Positions 48,612 to 57,216 of a DNA stretch of 64,000 bases are shown in pieces; positions within the stretch are counted from its first letter, which is position 1, and the number at the start of each line of letters is the position of its first letter. The DNA is from Halalkalibacter suaedae. GTDB lineage: Bacteria; Bacillota; Bacilli; Bacillales; Bacillaceae_D. The stretch is from NCBI RefSeq assembly GCF_017939705.1, contig NZ_JAGKSQ010000002.1, forward strand, positions 310,001 through 374,000, given 5' to 3'. The notes beneath the pieces are model-generated. The model worked only from the letters and a program-made list of their open reading frames with translations. It was not told the DNA's origin and searched no databases. Made by a program: the position numbers and the translations under genes.

Positions 48612-48794
48612 ATGAGAGAAGAGATTTGGATTATTATTGTCGTCTTTGTTTTATTTCTTTTAATAGGAGTGGCCGGAGCTTTGGCCTTTTTCTTTCTTTT
48701 TAAAGGGAAAAAAAGAAAAGCGTTATGGAGTCTGGTGATTGGACTTGTATTGATCATCGTTTATATTGTAAGTATGTTTTCAATCAAGCTATGA
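48612..48794 (+). CDS. 60-residue two-pass membrane protein, function unknown
   Basis: ATG 48612 follows GGGAGC. Two hydrophobic segments (about 5-30 and 39-57) are joined by a very basic loop GKKKRKA-type (KGKKRKALWS), so the loop should be cytosolic. It is followed 15 bp later by kapB. Could be a membrane partner of KapB, but this is only inferred from position. Confidence 0.6.
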   Translation: MREEIWIIIVVFVLFLLIGVAGALAFFFLFKGKKRKALWSLVIGLVLIIVYIVSMFSIKL

Positions 48795-48809
48795 GGAGGA
48801 GTGCATAAT

Positions 48810-49184
48810 ATGGGGAAAGAATATGTTCGTGCTTTTTATAAAACAGGGGCTTATGTTGGTGAATTAATTGAACGACAAGAGGAAAACCAACGTGCACTTG
48901 TGAAGATCGTCGCTGTGTTGAAGCATCCGATGCAGGGAGATCTCCATTCTCCTAAACAAACTGATGTTCCGTTATTTCACCAACGTAAGGCATTGGCACA
49001 ATTTGAAAAAACATGGGTGCCTCTATCCTCGTTGAAATCGTATCTAGAAGAGCCCCCAGTCTATCGATCCTCACTAGAACAAGCCTTATACAGCCAAGAA
49101 GAAGAGTTAAGTAAGGATCGCTCTGCTTGGGCCAAGTTATGTTTGGAACGACTTCAAGAATGTCGAGATGAGTATGGTCTTTAA
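48810..49184 (+). CDS. kapB: kinase-associated protein KapB
   Basis: A 124-residue protein matching KapB of B. subtilis, needed for activity of sporulation kinase KinB. Shared stretches are YKTGAYVGELIE, VLKHPMQGDLHSP, PLFHQRKAL and a C-terminal helix with RSAWAKLCLERLQE. In B. subtilis kapB lies directly after kinB; here no kinase gene is nearby and three small membrane proteins precede it. ATG 48810 follows GAGGAGG. No lipobox is visible despite the historical name lipoprotein. Confidence 0.85.
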   Translation: MGKEYVRAFYKTGAYVGELIERQEENQRALVKIVAVLKHPMQGDLHSPKQTDVPLFHQRKALAQFEKTWVPLSSLKSYLEEPPVYRSSLEQALYSQEEELSKDRSAWAKLCLERLQECRDEYGL

Positions 49185-49203
49185 CGACCATACTCATTTT
49201 TTT
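49167..49203. terminator. terminator shared by kapB and the PucR-type gene
   Basis: ATGAGTATGGTC and GACCATACTCAT pair around TTTAAC and a T-run follows. The stem contains coding bases of kapB and the stop codon of the convergent gene. Confidence 0.88.
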
Positions 49204-50876
49204 GATGTTTCTAGTCGATATAGCCACAGTCTAATACTCATATCTAACAAGAACAAATCATCGGAATTGTCCAAGGAACAATTAGTCAATGTTTCAATTT
49301 TTCTTAATCTGTATAAAAGCGATTGTCGATGCAGATTAAGTTCTCTTGCTGTCTGACTAACATTTCCACGATTTTGATGATAACTAGTAAATGTATGAAG
49401 TAAGTCAATTTGACGGCTTTTTTGATAGTGTAATAGAGAGTCAAGTACTGAGTCTGATATATCTAATAAATCTTCATTCTTAAGCAAATGTTCTAATACT
49501 CGGTCCACTTTCGTATCCGCATAAGAAGAAATACAGCCAGGTCCGAATCTCTTTTTTCCAATTTCACGTGCCCGATTAGCTTCTTGATAGCCTTCAAAAA
49601 AGCAGGAATAGCCATTTTGCTTAGCGATTCCCCAAGTAATACATATACTAGGATAGAGAAATGACACCCTCTTCTGAAGCTTTTCAATATATACTTTCGC
49701 CTGCGATACCGTATCAGGATGGTTTGTTTCTAAATAAATGATCAATTCTTGCTGTTGATACGTGACCATTGATTTTAGTGCTAATGATTTTGCAACACTC
49801 TCCGCTTCTTCTTCTACATATCTAATACATTCATGCTGCCAATGATCAAAAGAAATAACTAGATGAGGTAACCTTTTATAGACATCTTCCATATGTTCGA
49901 GTGAAGCAACTAAACATAGATATGGTAGATTAATTTGATAATTTAACGATTTAGAACGAGAGAGTAGTGATTCAATCGAATCAAAGGATCCTCTCGATAA
50001 TTCCCAAACGAAATCATCACGTAACCGCCATTCTGCTTCTTTTGCTGCTTGTTCATGTAGAAAATGAATAGCAACCGTTGTTGTCACATGTTCGAGAAGC
50101 ATCTCCCATTCATGTTGCTCTTGCGGTGTTAATGGATTCTCTGAAAATCCACCAATAACTAAATACCCTTGGATATTTCCCGCTGAATGGATTGCTAACT
50201 GTAGACCGTAACCCTGATCGTAGGGAATCCATTTAAACGTTTGATTAACTATCTGGTTTATCCCCTCCTCGCTTAGTTGAGCATGAAGAAATTCGCACCA
50301 TTTTTCGTGAAGATTACTTTCATTTGAAAATGATTTACCACGGATGCTCCCACGTTTGTCAGCAATCATCACTTCACAATCAATCGATTGTGCGACATGA
50401 TTAGCTACCTTTTCGAGAGGTTGCCGCGTTAGGATTAACTCAAGTAATGCTTTACGAATTGTTTCGACTTTTTCTACGTACTGATGCTTAGATTGTTGAA
50501 GTAATTCATAAACTGACTCGATAATATCCGAAAAGCGGATAGACCAATCTAGTTCAACTAAGATAAAGTCTCGTTCGCTGGCATAAGTTATGATGGATTT
50601 TGGGATTTGATCAATGAAAGGACCAAGTGCAAAGGCAAGAGCAGCGGCACCTGAATCGATAACATCTTTCACAAATGTCATGAACAAATTTTCATCATGA
50701 GCAAAACTAACACCAGTCGTTAAAATATATTCATTCTTACGCACAAACGATTCCACAGGGGCTTCTATAACAGAAATCCAATCAACAACTTGGACAGGGA
50801 TCGTCTGTGTACCGGTTCGAACACTTGCTTTTTCAAAGGGAGAAAGCGAGTGTACATCTTTTACAACAATATTCAT
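49194..50876 (-). CDS. PucR-family transcriptional regulator
   Basis: A 560-residue regulator with the N-terminal PucR domain (residues about 8-125, including EYILTTGVSF and ALAFALGPFI), a central GAF/GGDEF-like region, and a C-terminal PucR-type HTH (about 497-552: NVSQTARELNLHRQSLLYRLRKIE). Members control catabolism of purines, amino compounds and other nitrogen sources. It is divergent from the PLP/M20/DoeA cluster, with 144 bp between starts, so it is the likely regulator. The extended -10 promoter TGTTATAAT is visible upstream on the minus strand. Confidence 0.9.
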   Translation of the reverse strand: MNIVVKDVHSLSPFEKASVRTGTQTIPVQVVDWISVIEAPVESFVRKNEYILTTGVSFAHDENLFMTFVKDVIDSGAAALAFALGPFIDQIPKSIITYASERDFILVELDWSIRFSDIIESVYELLQQSKHQYVEKVETIRKALLELILTRQPLEKVANHVAQSIDCEVMIADKRGSIRGKSFSNESNLHEKWCEFLHAQLSEEGINQIVNQTFKWIPYDQGYGLQLAIHSAGNIQGYLVIGGFSENPLTPQEQHEWEMLLEHVTTTVAIHFLHEQAAKEAEWRLRDDFVWELSRGSFDSIESLLSRSKSLNYQINLPYLCLVASLEHMEDVYKRLPHLVISFDHWQHECIRYVEEEAESVAKSLALKSMVTYQQQELIIYLETNHPDTVSQAKVYIEKLQKRVSFLYPSICITWGIAKQNGYSCFFEGYQEANRAREIGKKRFGPGCISSYADTKVDRVLEHLLKNEDLLDISDSVLDSLLHYQKSRQIDLLHTFTSYHQNRGNVSQTARELNLHRQSLLYRLRKIETLTNCSLDNSDDLFLLDMSIRLWLYRLETSKK

Positions 50877-50911
50877 TTCTTTCTCCTTATCCTATTAGTT
50901 ATTTTCAGAAC

Positions 50912-50960
50912 ATTATAACAAATTGAACGAATATCGAGGATTTTTTTCATACAGTTTGTT
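50912..50960. promoter_or_regulatory. regulator promoter and candidate operator in the divergent region
   Basis: TATAAT of the regulator promoter (minus strand, 50917-50912) abuts AACAAATTG at 50917-50925, which is repeated inverted as CAGTTTGTT at 50952-50960 (8 of 9 bases). The arms could bind the PucR-type dimer and control both directions. No strong promoter could be picked for the forward operon. Confidence 0.4.
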
Positions 50961-51020
50961 GAATGATTTCCCTTTCTGGATTTCATATCATGGTTGTAAG
51001 AAGAAGAAAGGGGTGGCAAG

Positions 51021-52211
51021 ATGGAAAACAATAAATCATTAAACAAAGCAACAAAAGCTGTATGGTCAGGTGAAAAAGATTCTTTGGCACATGGGGCAAC
51101 TCAAGTGCCAGTCGTTCACAGCGTTGCCTATACCTATGATGATGTTGATCATTGGTATGATGTAGCGATAGGTAAGAAAAAAGGACATATTTATGGAAGA
51201 AACACAAACCCAACTGTTCAAGCTTTCGAAGACAAGGTTAAGTCACTTGAATATGCTGAAGCGGCGACAAGCTTCTCTACTGGAATGGCAGCTATCTCTA
51301 ATGCTTTGTTAACCATTTTAAAACCCGGTGATCGAGTCGTGTCTATTAAAGATACGTATGGTGGTACAAATAAGATATTCTCAGAATTTTTACCACGACT
51401 ACAAATTGAAGTTGTTCTTGTAGAAACAGGAAATCATGAACAAATGGAAACTGAAATTGCGAAAGGTTGCAAGCTTGTTTATCTTGAAACACCAACAAAC
51501 CCAACAGTGAAAATTACTGATATTAAACGAATTTGTAAGGCAGCTCGAGCGGTTAATGCTCTTGTCTTCGTTGATAATACGTTTGCAACTCCGATCAATC
51601 AAAATCCGCTTGCTTTAGGAGTAGACCTTGTCATTCATAGTGCGACGAAATTTCTTGGTGGTCATGCAGATGCACTAGGTGGGGTAGTATGTGGTTCCAA
51701 GTCATTAGTTGATAAAGTGTATCACTATAGAGAAATTAATGGAGCTACCTTGGATCCGATGGCTGCATATCTTCTCCTTCGTGGAATGAAGACATTAGAC
51801 CTGAGAGTTCAAAAGCAGCAACAAAATGCTTTAGCTGTCGCAAACTATTTATCGACACATGAAAAAATAGACCAAGTGTATTATCCAGGTCTTGTCACAC
51901 ATCCGAGTCATGACATTGCCAAAAAGCAGATGAGTGGATTTGGTGGAATGCTTAGTTTTTCTTTGAAAGGAGAAATGGAAGCGGTACGACAATTCCTCCC
52001 AAAACTCAAGCTAGCTCATCGTGCAGCAAACTTAGGGGCTGTTGAGACGACCGTTGGGCCTGCTCGGACGACGAGTCATGTTGAGAATACTGCGGAGGAA
52101 CGAGCTGCGCTTGGAATTCCAGAAGGACTAATTAGATATTCGGCCGGAATTGAGGAAATTCATGACCTCCTGTTTGATCTAGAACAAGCACTTGCGGAAA
52201 TTGATGTGTAA
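51021..52211 (+). CDS. Cys/Met metabolism PLP-dependent enzyme (cystathionine synthase/lyase family)
   Basis: A 396-residue fold-type I PLP enzyme with GRNTNPTVQAFEDKV near residue 59, FSTGMAAISNAL near 93, and the PLP lysine in HSATKFLGGHADA near residue 214. The family includes cystathionine gamma-synthase, gamma- and beta-lyases and methionine gamma-lyase; subtype cannot be fixed by eye. First gene of the operon controlled from the PucR region. ATG 51021 follows AAAGGGGTGG. In context it may act on a diaminobutyrate- or homoserine-derived amino acid, but that is inference. Confidence 0.88.
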   Translation: MENNKSLNKATKAVWSGEKDSLAHGATQVPVVHSVAYTYDDVDHWYDVAIGKKKGHIYGRNTNPTVQAFEDKVKSLEYAEAATSFSTGMAAISNALLTILKPGDRVVSIKDTYGGTNKIFSEFLPRLQIEVVLVETGNHEQMETEIAKGCKLVYLETPTNPTVKITDIKRICKAARAVNALVFVDNTFATPINQNPLALGVDLVIHSATKFLGGHADALGGVVCGSKSLVDKVYHYREINGATLDPMAAYLLLRGMKTLDLRVQKQQQNALAVANYLSTHEKIDQVYYPGLVTHPSHDIAKKQMSGFGGMLSFSLKGEMEAVRQFLPKLKLAHRAANLGAVETTVGPARTTSHVENTAEERAALGIPEGLIRYSAGIEEIHDLLFDLEQALAEIDV

Positions 52212-52214
52212 GCG

Positions 52215-53390
52215 ATGATTTCACTTTTACGAAAGTGGAGAAGGCATCTCCATCAATTTCCCGAGCTGAGCTTTTGTGAATACGAAACAACAGCTTATAT
52301 TATTAATCAAGTGAAAGACCTACCTGGGATAACTATTGAAACAGGAAAAAATGAAATTGGGATTGATACTGGAGTACTTGTGACAATTGGAAATGGAAGA
52401 AAGCCTATTATTGGCTTGAGAGCTGATATTGATGCATTGCCAATACAGGAGCTTAATCAACATTCTTATTGCTCCTCTTTCGATGGTGTGATGCATGCTT
52501 GTGGTCATGATGGGCACACGGCGATGTTAATAGGAGCAATATATCGGTTATCTGAACTATACGAAAAGGATTTTCTAAATGGCACCGTTAAATGCCTATT
52601 TCAACCAGCAGAAGAAACAGAAGATCAATTTGGAAAGACAGGTGCCCAGTATGTACTTGAATCAAGTGCTTTGGATGATGTTGAATCAATTATTGCTCTT
52701 CACCTAGATCCAGAGATTCCTCTTGGAGAAGTGAAGCTGAAGGAAGGTGTCGTTATGGCTAATGTTGATACCTTTCAAATTACGGTTCGTGGGACTGGAG
52801 GACATGGGGCTTATCCAGAGCAAACAATAGATCCAATTTGGATTAGTTCACTAATGCTCCCTGCTCTTTACAGTATGACCAGTCGTAAACTTTCTGCATC
52901 TGATCCGTTTGTTTGTAGCGTTTGTCAGCTAAATGGCGGTACATCGACGAATGTTATTCCTAACACGGTTACATTAGGTGGAACGATTAGAACTTACTCG
53001 GATCACGCTAGAATGATAATTTCAAAGGAATTAAAGAGCCTTGTTAATAGCTTCACGCATTTAGGAGCATCTATTGAAATAATGGTCCATCACGGTGAGC
53101 CAGCTTTAGTTAATGATCGGGATATGGTAGCCATTTTAAAAGAAAGCATTCAAATCGTTTATCCAGATATGCGTATTCATAATCAAACTTACGGAATGGG
53201 TGGTGAAGATTTCAGCCATTTCGCTCAAGTCATTCCAGGGGCTATGATGTTTTTAGGGGCAGGGATTATTGATGTAAATACAAGCTTGCATCAGGCATCC
53301 TTTGATTTCGATGAACAATCACTTGTTTACGGAATGGAGACACTTGTACATTCCGTCTTACTTCGTTTAAGGGGTGATCAACATGCATAA
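52215..53390 (+). CDS. M20-family amidohydrolase (N-acyl-amino-acid deacetylase type)
   Basis: A 391-residue M20D peptidase-like metalloenzyme. Metal ligands are seen in HACGHDGHTA near residue 95, PAEETED near 131, ALHLDP near 159 and GGEDFSHF near 337. Relatives hydrolyse N-acetyl or N-acyl amino acids. Beside a DoeA-like enzyme it is a good candidate to remove acetate from N-acetyl-2,4-diaminobutyrate, replacing the unrelated DoeB/EutE deacetylase. Start ATG 52215 is 3 bp after the previous stop with a weak ribosome site, indicating coupling. Its end overlaps the next gene by 8 bp. Confidence 0.88.
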   Translation: MISLLRKWRRHLHQFPELSFCEYETTAYIINQVKDLPGITIETGKNEIGIDTGVLVTIGNGRKPIIGLRADIDALPIQELNQHSYCSSFDGVMHACGHDGHTAMLIGAIYRLSELYEKDFLNGTVKCLFQPAEETEDQFGKTGAQYVLESSALDDVESIIALHLDPEIPLGEVKLKEGVVMANVDTFQITVRGTGGHGAYPEQTIDPIWISSLMLPALYSMTSRKLSASDPFVCSVCQLNGGTSTNVIPNTVTLGGTIRTYSDHARMIISKELKSLVNSFTHLGASIEIMVHHGEPALVNDRDMVAILKESIQIVYPDMRIHNQTYGMGGEDFSHFAQVIPGAMMFLGAGIIDVNTSLHQASFDFDEQSLVYGMETLVHSVLLRLRGDQHA

Positions 53391-54420
53391 GCTCGCATTA
53401 ATTGGTTTTGGTGGGGTTGGGCAAGGATTTGTAGAGATACTCAGTCAAAAAGAACAGAAGCTAGAAAAGGATGATTATTCATTTTTAATCGTTTCGATTT
53501 GTGATCTTTACAAAGGCTCAATTCATCACGATAAGGGGTTAGATCTAGACAGAGTCTTAGATTCGATCAAAAAAACAGGAACACTGGAACTTTATCCCGA
53601 TTCTGATGAGTTAATACGTGGATGGTCTAGTCAAGAAACGATCAAAAAAACAAATGCAAAAACGATCATTGAAATGACTTATACAGATGTCGATACTGGG
53701 CAACCAGCTATTAATCATTGCGAGCAGGCCTTTAATCAAGGGAAAAATGTTGTTATGACAAATAAAGGTCCTGTTGCATTGGCTTATCACTCATTAAACC
53801 AACTAGCGAAGGAAAAGGGAGTGCGTTGGTTATTTGAAGGAGCTGTGATGAGTGGTACTCCTGCAATACGATTACCTCTAACAACATTAACAGGAAATGA
53901 TATTTCGGAAATAAAAGGAATCTTAAATGGTACAACTAATTATATTCTAACGCAAATGGAAGATGGAATGAGTTATAAAAGTGCTTTAAAACAAGCTCAA
54001 AAACTCGGATATGCTGAAGCTAATCCTAGTGCAGATGTTGATGGCTTTGATGTGCTATATAAAGTATTGATCTTAGCAAATGTTGTTCTAGGAATCCCTT
54101 TAAAACGGGAAGATGTAATCGTTGAGGGGCTCTCAGCTCTTGATAGTGAAGCCGTTATTGAAGCGAAAAGTAATGGTGATCATTGGAAGTTGATTGGTAA
54201 GTTAAAAAAAACAGAGAATGGACTTGAAGCATCTGTAAAGCCAGAAAGATTGTCTAGCAAAGATCCGCTCTCGGCCATTTCAGGTGCAACCAACGCTATA
54301 ACTTATACCTGTGATTTGTCAGGTCCGGTTACCTTAGTTGGAGCAGGTGCTGGTATTAAAGAAACAGCTTTTGCCGTTTTAATTGACTTAATTGAGATTG
54401 AAAGAAGTGAGCGTTTATAA
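53383..54420 (+). CDS. homoserine dehydrogenase-like oxidoreductase without ACT domain
   Basis: A 345-residue NAD(P)-dependent enzyme: nucleotide-binding GFGGVGQGF at residues 7-15, TNKGPVA near 126, and the catalytic signature GILNGTTNYILTQM with YAEANPSADVDGFD near residues 184-225. Biosynthetic homoserine dehydrogenases of Bacillus carry a C-terminal ACT domain for threonine inhibition; here the protein stops before it. It would interconvert aspartate semialdehyde and homoserine. Embedded in the catabolic operon, so likely not the housekeeping enzyme. ATG 53383 follows GGGGTGA. Confidence 0.88.
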   Translation: MHKLALIGFGGVGQGFVEILSQKEQKLEKDDYSFLIVSICDLYKGSIHHDKGLDLDRVLDSIKKTGTLELYPDSDELIRGWSSQETIKKTNAKTIIEMTYTDVDTGQPAINHCEQAFNQGKNVVMTNKGPVALAYHSLNQLAKEKGVRWLFEGAVMSGTPAIRLPLTTLTGNDISEIKGILNGTTNYILTQMEDGMSYKSALKQAQKLGYAEANPSADVDGFDVLYKVLILANVVLGIPLKREDVIVEGLSALDSEAVIEAKSNGDHWKLIGKLKKTENGLEASVKPERLSSKDPLSAISGATNAITYTCDLSGPVTLVGAGAGIKETAFAVLIDLIEIERSERL

Positions 54421-54438
54421 GGAAAGGTGGGGAGTAAT

Positions 54439-55869
54439 ATGGAATGGGTAAAGGAAAAAATGCTCGTTGGCGGAACTTGGAGAAAAGGTGTTCAATCCCT
54501 AGCTGTGTATGACCCAGAAAGCGGTAAGAAGATCGCAGAAGTACCAGCAGCAACAAAGGATGATGTTCAGACAGCTGTTTTTTCAGCGAAGAACGGAGCT
54601 GCTATAAATAAAAAACTCCCTATCCACGAGCGTTCTCGTATTTTACAAGACACGGCAGCTTATATTAACACTCATTTTGAGGTCTTTGTTCATACAATTA
54701 TTTCTGAAAGTAGCAAAACAATCAAAGAAGCTCGCAAAGAGGTACACAGATGCATAGAAACGCTACGTCTCAGTGCAGAAGAATCAAAACGTCTGCAAGG
54801 TGAAACGATTCCATTTTCTCAAATTCCTGGACACGAAAACCGAGTGGGGTATGTTTGTCGTGATCCGATCGGAGTTGTTGCCGCAATTACACCATTTAAT
54901 GATCCGTTAAATTTGGTTGCCCATAAAATTGGCCCAGCGATAGCTGCAGGGAATTCAGTTATTGTTAAACCATCGACATTGACACCCTTAAGTACAATTC
55001 GCTTAGCCGAAGCTTTTTTACACGCTGGCTTACCAGCTGAAATACTATCTGTGATCACAGGAAAAGGTTCAGAAATTTGTGATGTTCTTGTCCAGCATGA
55101 GGATGTACGCTTCGTATCGTTTACAGGTGGGTATGAGACGGGGAGATCTATTTTAGAAAAAGCAGGTGTCAAAAAGACTGCGATGGAGCTCGGTTCTAAT
55201 TCACCAACCATTATTTTAGCAGATAGTAACATGGAGGAAGCCGTTGCTGCTACTGTTGCTGGGGCATTTGGCGTTGCAGGTCAAAACTGTATCAGTGTTC
55301 AGAGAATCTATGTGATCGATTCAATCTATTCAGAATTTATTAAGCAGTATACGAAAGAAACGAAAAAATTAAAAATTGGCTCTAAAATCGATGAAAATAC
55401 TGATATCGGACCAATGATTTCAGAAAAAGAAGCAAGTAGAGTGGAAAACTGGATCCTAGAAGCTGAATCTGCTGGAGCCGAATTGTGTTGCGGTGGGAAA
55501 CGTGTTGGAGCCTTTCTTGAACCAACCGTTTTAACAAATGTGCCTGATTGTGCTTTAATTTCAAAAGAGGAAGTTTTTGGCCCAGTTGTCATAATTAATC
55601 CAGTTTCTTCATTCAATCAAGCAATTGAGCTAGCTAATGATAGTAGATTTGGACTACAGGCCGGTCTTTTTACATCAAGTATAGATCTGGCCTTTCAAGC
55701 AATTGAGCGGTTAGACTTTGGAGCAGTTATGATCAATGATAGTAGTGATGTCCGGATAGACAGTATGCCATTTGGTGGTGTAAAACATTCAGGTATTGGC
55801 AGAGAGGGGGTTCGTTATTCGATTGAAGCAATGACCGAGCGTAAAGTCGTTGCGTTTCGTCTTAACTAA
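54439..55869 (+). CDS. NAD(P)-dependent aldehyde dehydrogenase
   Basis: A 476-residue ALDH-superfamily enzyme. Visible are the Asn/oxyanion region TPFNDPLN near residue 152, the cofactor-side FTGGYETG near 228, the general-base Glu in AMELGSN near 249, and the catalytic Cys in GQNCIS near 283. In ectoine pathways DoeC is an ALDH that oxidises aspartate semialdehyde to aspartate; this gene occupies that role by context. Phosphonoacetaldehyde- or lactaldehyde-type substrates are alternatives. ATG 54439 follows GGTGGGGAG. Confidence 0.85.
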   Translation: MEWVKEKMLVGGTWRKGVQSLAVYDPESGKKIAEVPAATKDDVQTAVFSAKNGAAINKKLPIHERSRILQDTAAYINTHFEVFVHTIISESSKTIKEARKEVHRCIETLRLSAEESKRLQGETIPFSQIPGHENRVGYVCRDPIGVVAAITPFNDPLNLVAHKIGPAIAAGNSVIVKPSTLTPLSTIRLAEAFLHAGLPAEILSVITGKGSEICDVLVQHEDVRFVSFTGGYETGRSILEKAGVKKTAMELGSNSPTIILADSNMEEAVAATVAGAFGVAGQNCISVQRIYVIDSIYSEFIKQYTKETKKLKIGSKIDENTDIGPMISEKEASRVENWILEAESAGAELCCGGKRVGAFLEPTVLTNVPDCALISKEEVFGPVVIINPVSSFNQAIELANDSRFGLQAGLFTSSIDLAFQAIERLDFGAVMINDSSDVRIDSMPFGGVKHSGIGREGVRYSIEAMTERKVVAFRLN

Positions 55870-55899
55870 ACAATGATATCGTGAAAGAAGGTGAGGAGT

Positions 55900-57096
55900 T
55901 TGTTTGCACTAGCAGAGTATCGTCAGCGTTTAAACTCACTGAAAAAACGAATGGTCGATGAAGGGGTGGATGTTTTACTTGTTTCAAACCCTTCTAATAT
56001 GTATTATCTATCTAATTATTCTGCTTGGAGTTTCTATGTTCATCAAATGATGATTATCACTCTAGAAGACGATCAACCCTTATGGATCGGTAGACAAATG
56101 GATGCATTAGGGGTTTCGAAAACGACATGGCTTGATGATCAACATATTATCTCCTATCCAGATTATTATGTTCAATCGAAAGAAAGGCATCCAGTTGATT
56201 TTGTTACGAATATTTTGACAGAAATAGGGCAAAGCAACAGAGTGATTGGAGTTGAAATGGATGTTCACTATTTCACTGGTTTATGTTATGAACGTCTAAG
56301 GGCAGGCTTACCAAATGCAACGATAAAAGACACTTCGAGTATTGTAAATATGGTGAGATTGATCAAATCAGATCAAGAAATTGACTATATGAGAAAAGCA
56401 GCAAAAATTGTAGAGAGTGCAATGCATGCGGCTTATGATTCAATTGCAGTCGGAACAAGAGAATGTGATGTAGCTGCCGCCATTTATTATGCTCAAATAA
56501 AAGGAACACCAGAATATGGGGGTGATTATACGTCGATTGTTCCAATGCTCCCAACCAATGAGAATACTTCTTGTCCTCATTTAACTTGGACAGATCGCAA
56601 GTATGAAATTGGTGATTTCGTCACACTTGAACTTGCAGGTGCTTATAAACGGTATCATGCCCCGATGGCTAGGACGATGGCAGTTGGTCAGGCTCCCTCT
56701 CGTGTTAAAGATCTTGCTTTAGTTGTGGAAGAAGGAATAGAAACAACGCTTGATGCAATAAAACCTGGAATACGCGCAGAAGAAGTTGAACAGGTTTGGC
56801 GGAATACGATAGCTAAATATGGCCATCACAAAAATTCTAGACTTGGGTATTCTGTCGGTTTGAGCTTTCCACCTGATTGGGGCGAGCATACAATTAGTTT
56901 AAGACCAGGAGATAAGTCGGTTTTACAACCTAATATGACATTTCATCTGATGCCAGGAATTTGGTATGAAGATTACGGAGTAGAAATAACTGAAACGATT
57001 CTAATCACTGAAAAGGGAGTGGAAACGTTAACTAAATTCCCGAGAAGCTTGTATGAGAAAATGGATCATCCTTTTGTAGATAAATATTCGTCTTAA
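55900..57096 (+). CDS. doeA: ectoine hydrolase DoeA/EutD-like, M24 creatinase fold
   Basis: A 398-residue pita-bread protein with a creatinase N-domain (about 1-150) and an M24 C-domain. Hallmarks I recall from DoeA/EutD are present: NPSNMYYLSNYSAWSFYVHQ, YPDYYVQSKERHP, IGVEMDVHYF, YGGDYTSIVP, PHLTW, RYHAPMART, and GLSFPPDWGEHTISLRPGD. The two Asp metal ligands of M24 peptidases are replaced (LELAGAY and APMART), as in creatinase and EutD, so it is a metal-free ring or amide hydrolase rather than a peptidase. TTG 55900 follows AAGGTGAGG; GTG 55891 is an alternative. Confidence 0.8.
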   Translation: MFALAEYRQRLNSLKKRMVDEGVDVLLVSNPSNMYYLSNYSAWSFYVHQMMIITLEDDQPLWIGRQMDALGVSKTTWLDDQHIISYPDYYVQSKERHPVDFVTNILTEIGQSNRVIGVEMDVHYFTGLCYERLRAGLPNATIKDTSSIVNMVRLIKSDQEIDYMRKAAKIVESAMHAAYDSIAVGTRECDVAAAIYYAQIKGTPEYGGDYTSIVPMLPTNENTSCPHLTWTDRKYEIGDFVTLELAGAYKRYHAPMARTMAVGQAPSRVKDLALVVEEGIETTLDAIKPGIRAEEVEQVWRNTIAKYGHHKNSRLGYSVGLSFPPDWGEHTISLRPGDKSVLQPNMTFHLMPGIWYEDYGVEITETILITEKGVETLTKFPRSLYEKMDHPFVDKYSS

Positions 57097-57098
57097 TG

Positions 57099-57130
57099 AG
57101 CCATAAGGGTACTAACCTTTATGGTTCTTT
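57099..57130 (+). terminator. weak hairpin after the doeA-like gene
   Basis: A 12-bp stem with two G-T pairs (AGCCATAAGGGT against ACCTTTATGGTT) and a short CTTT tail. It may only partly stop transcription before the transporter gene. Confidence 0.5.
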
Positions 57131-57216
57131 AATGTGAAAAATAAGGATAAAATCCGTGACCATTGTTTGTCAGAGTGATAAGATACTACAAAAGAGAGAG
57201 GAGTGGAAGGTAGTAC

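Noticed and set aside
55900-57096. Xaa-Pro aminopeptidase
   Set aside because: Key metal-binding Asp residues are missing and the sequence blocks match DoeA/EutD instead.
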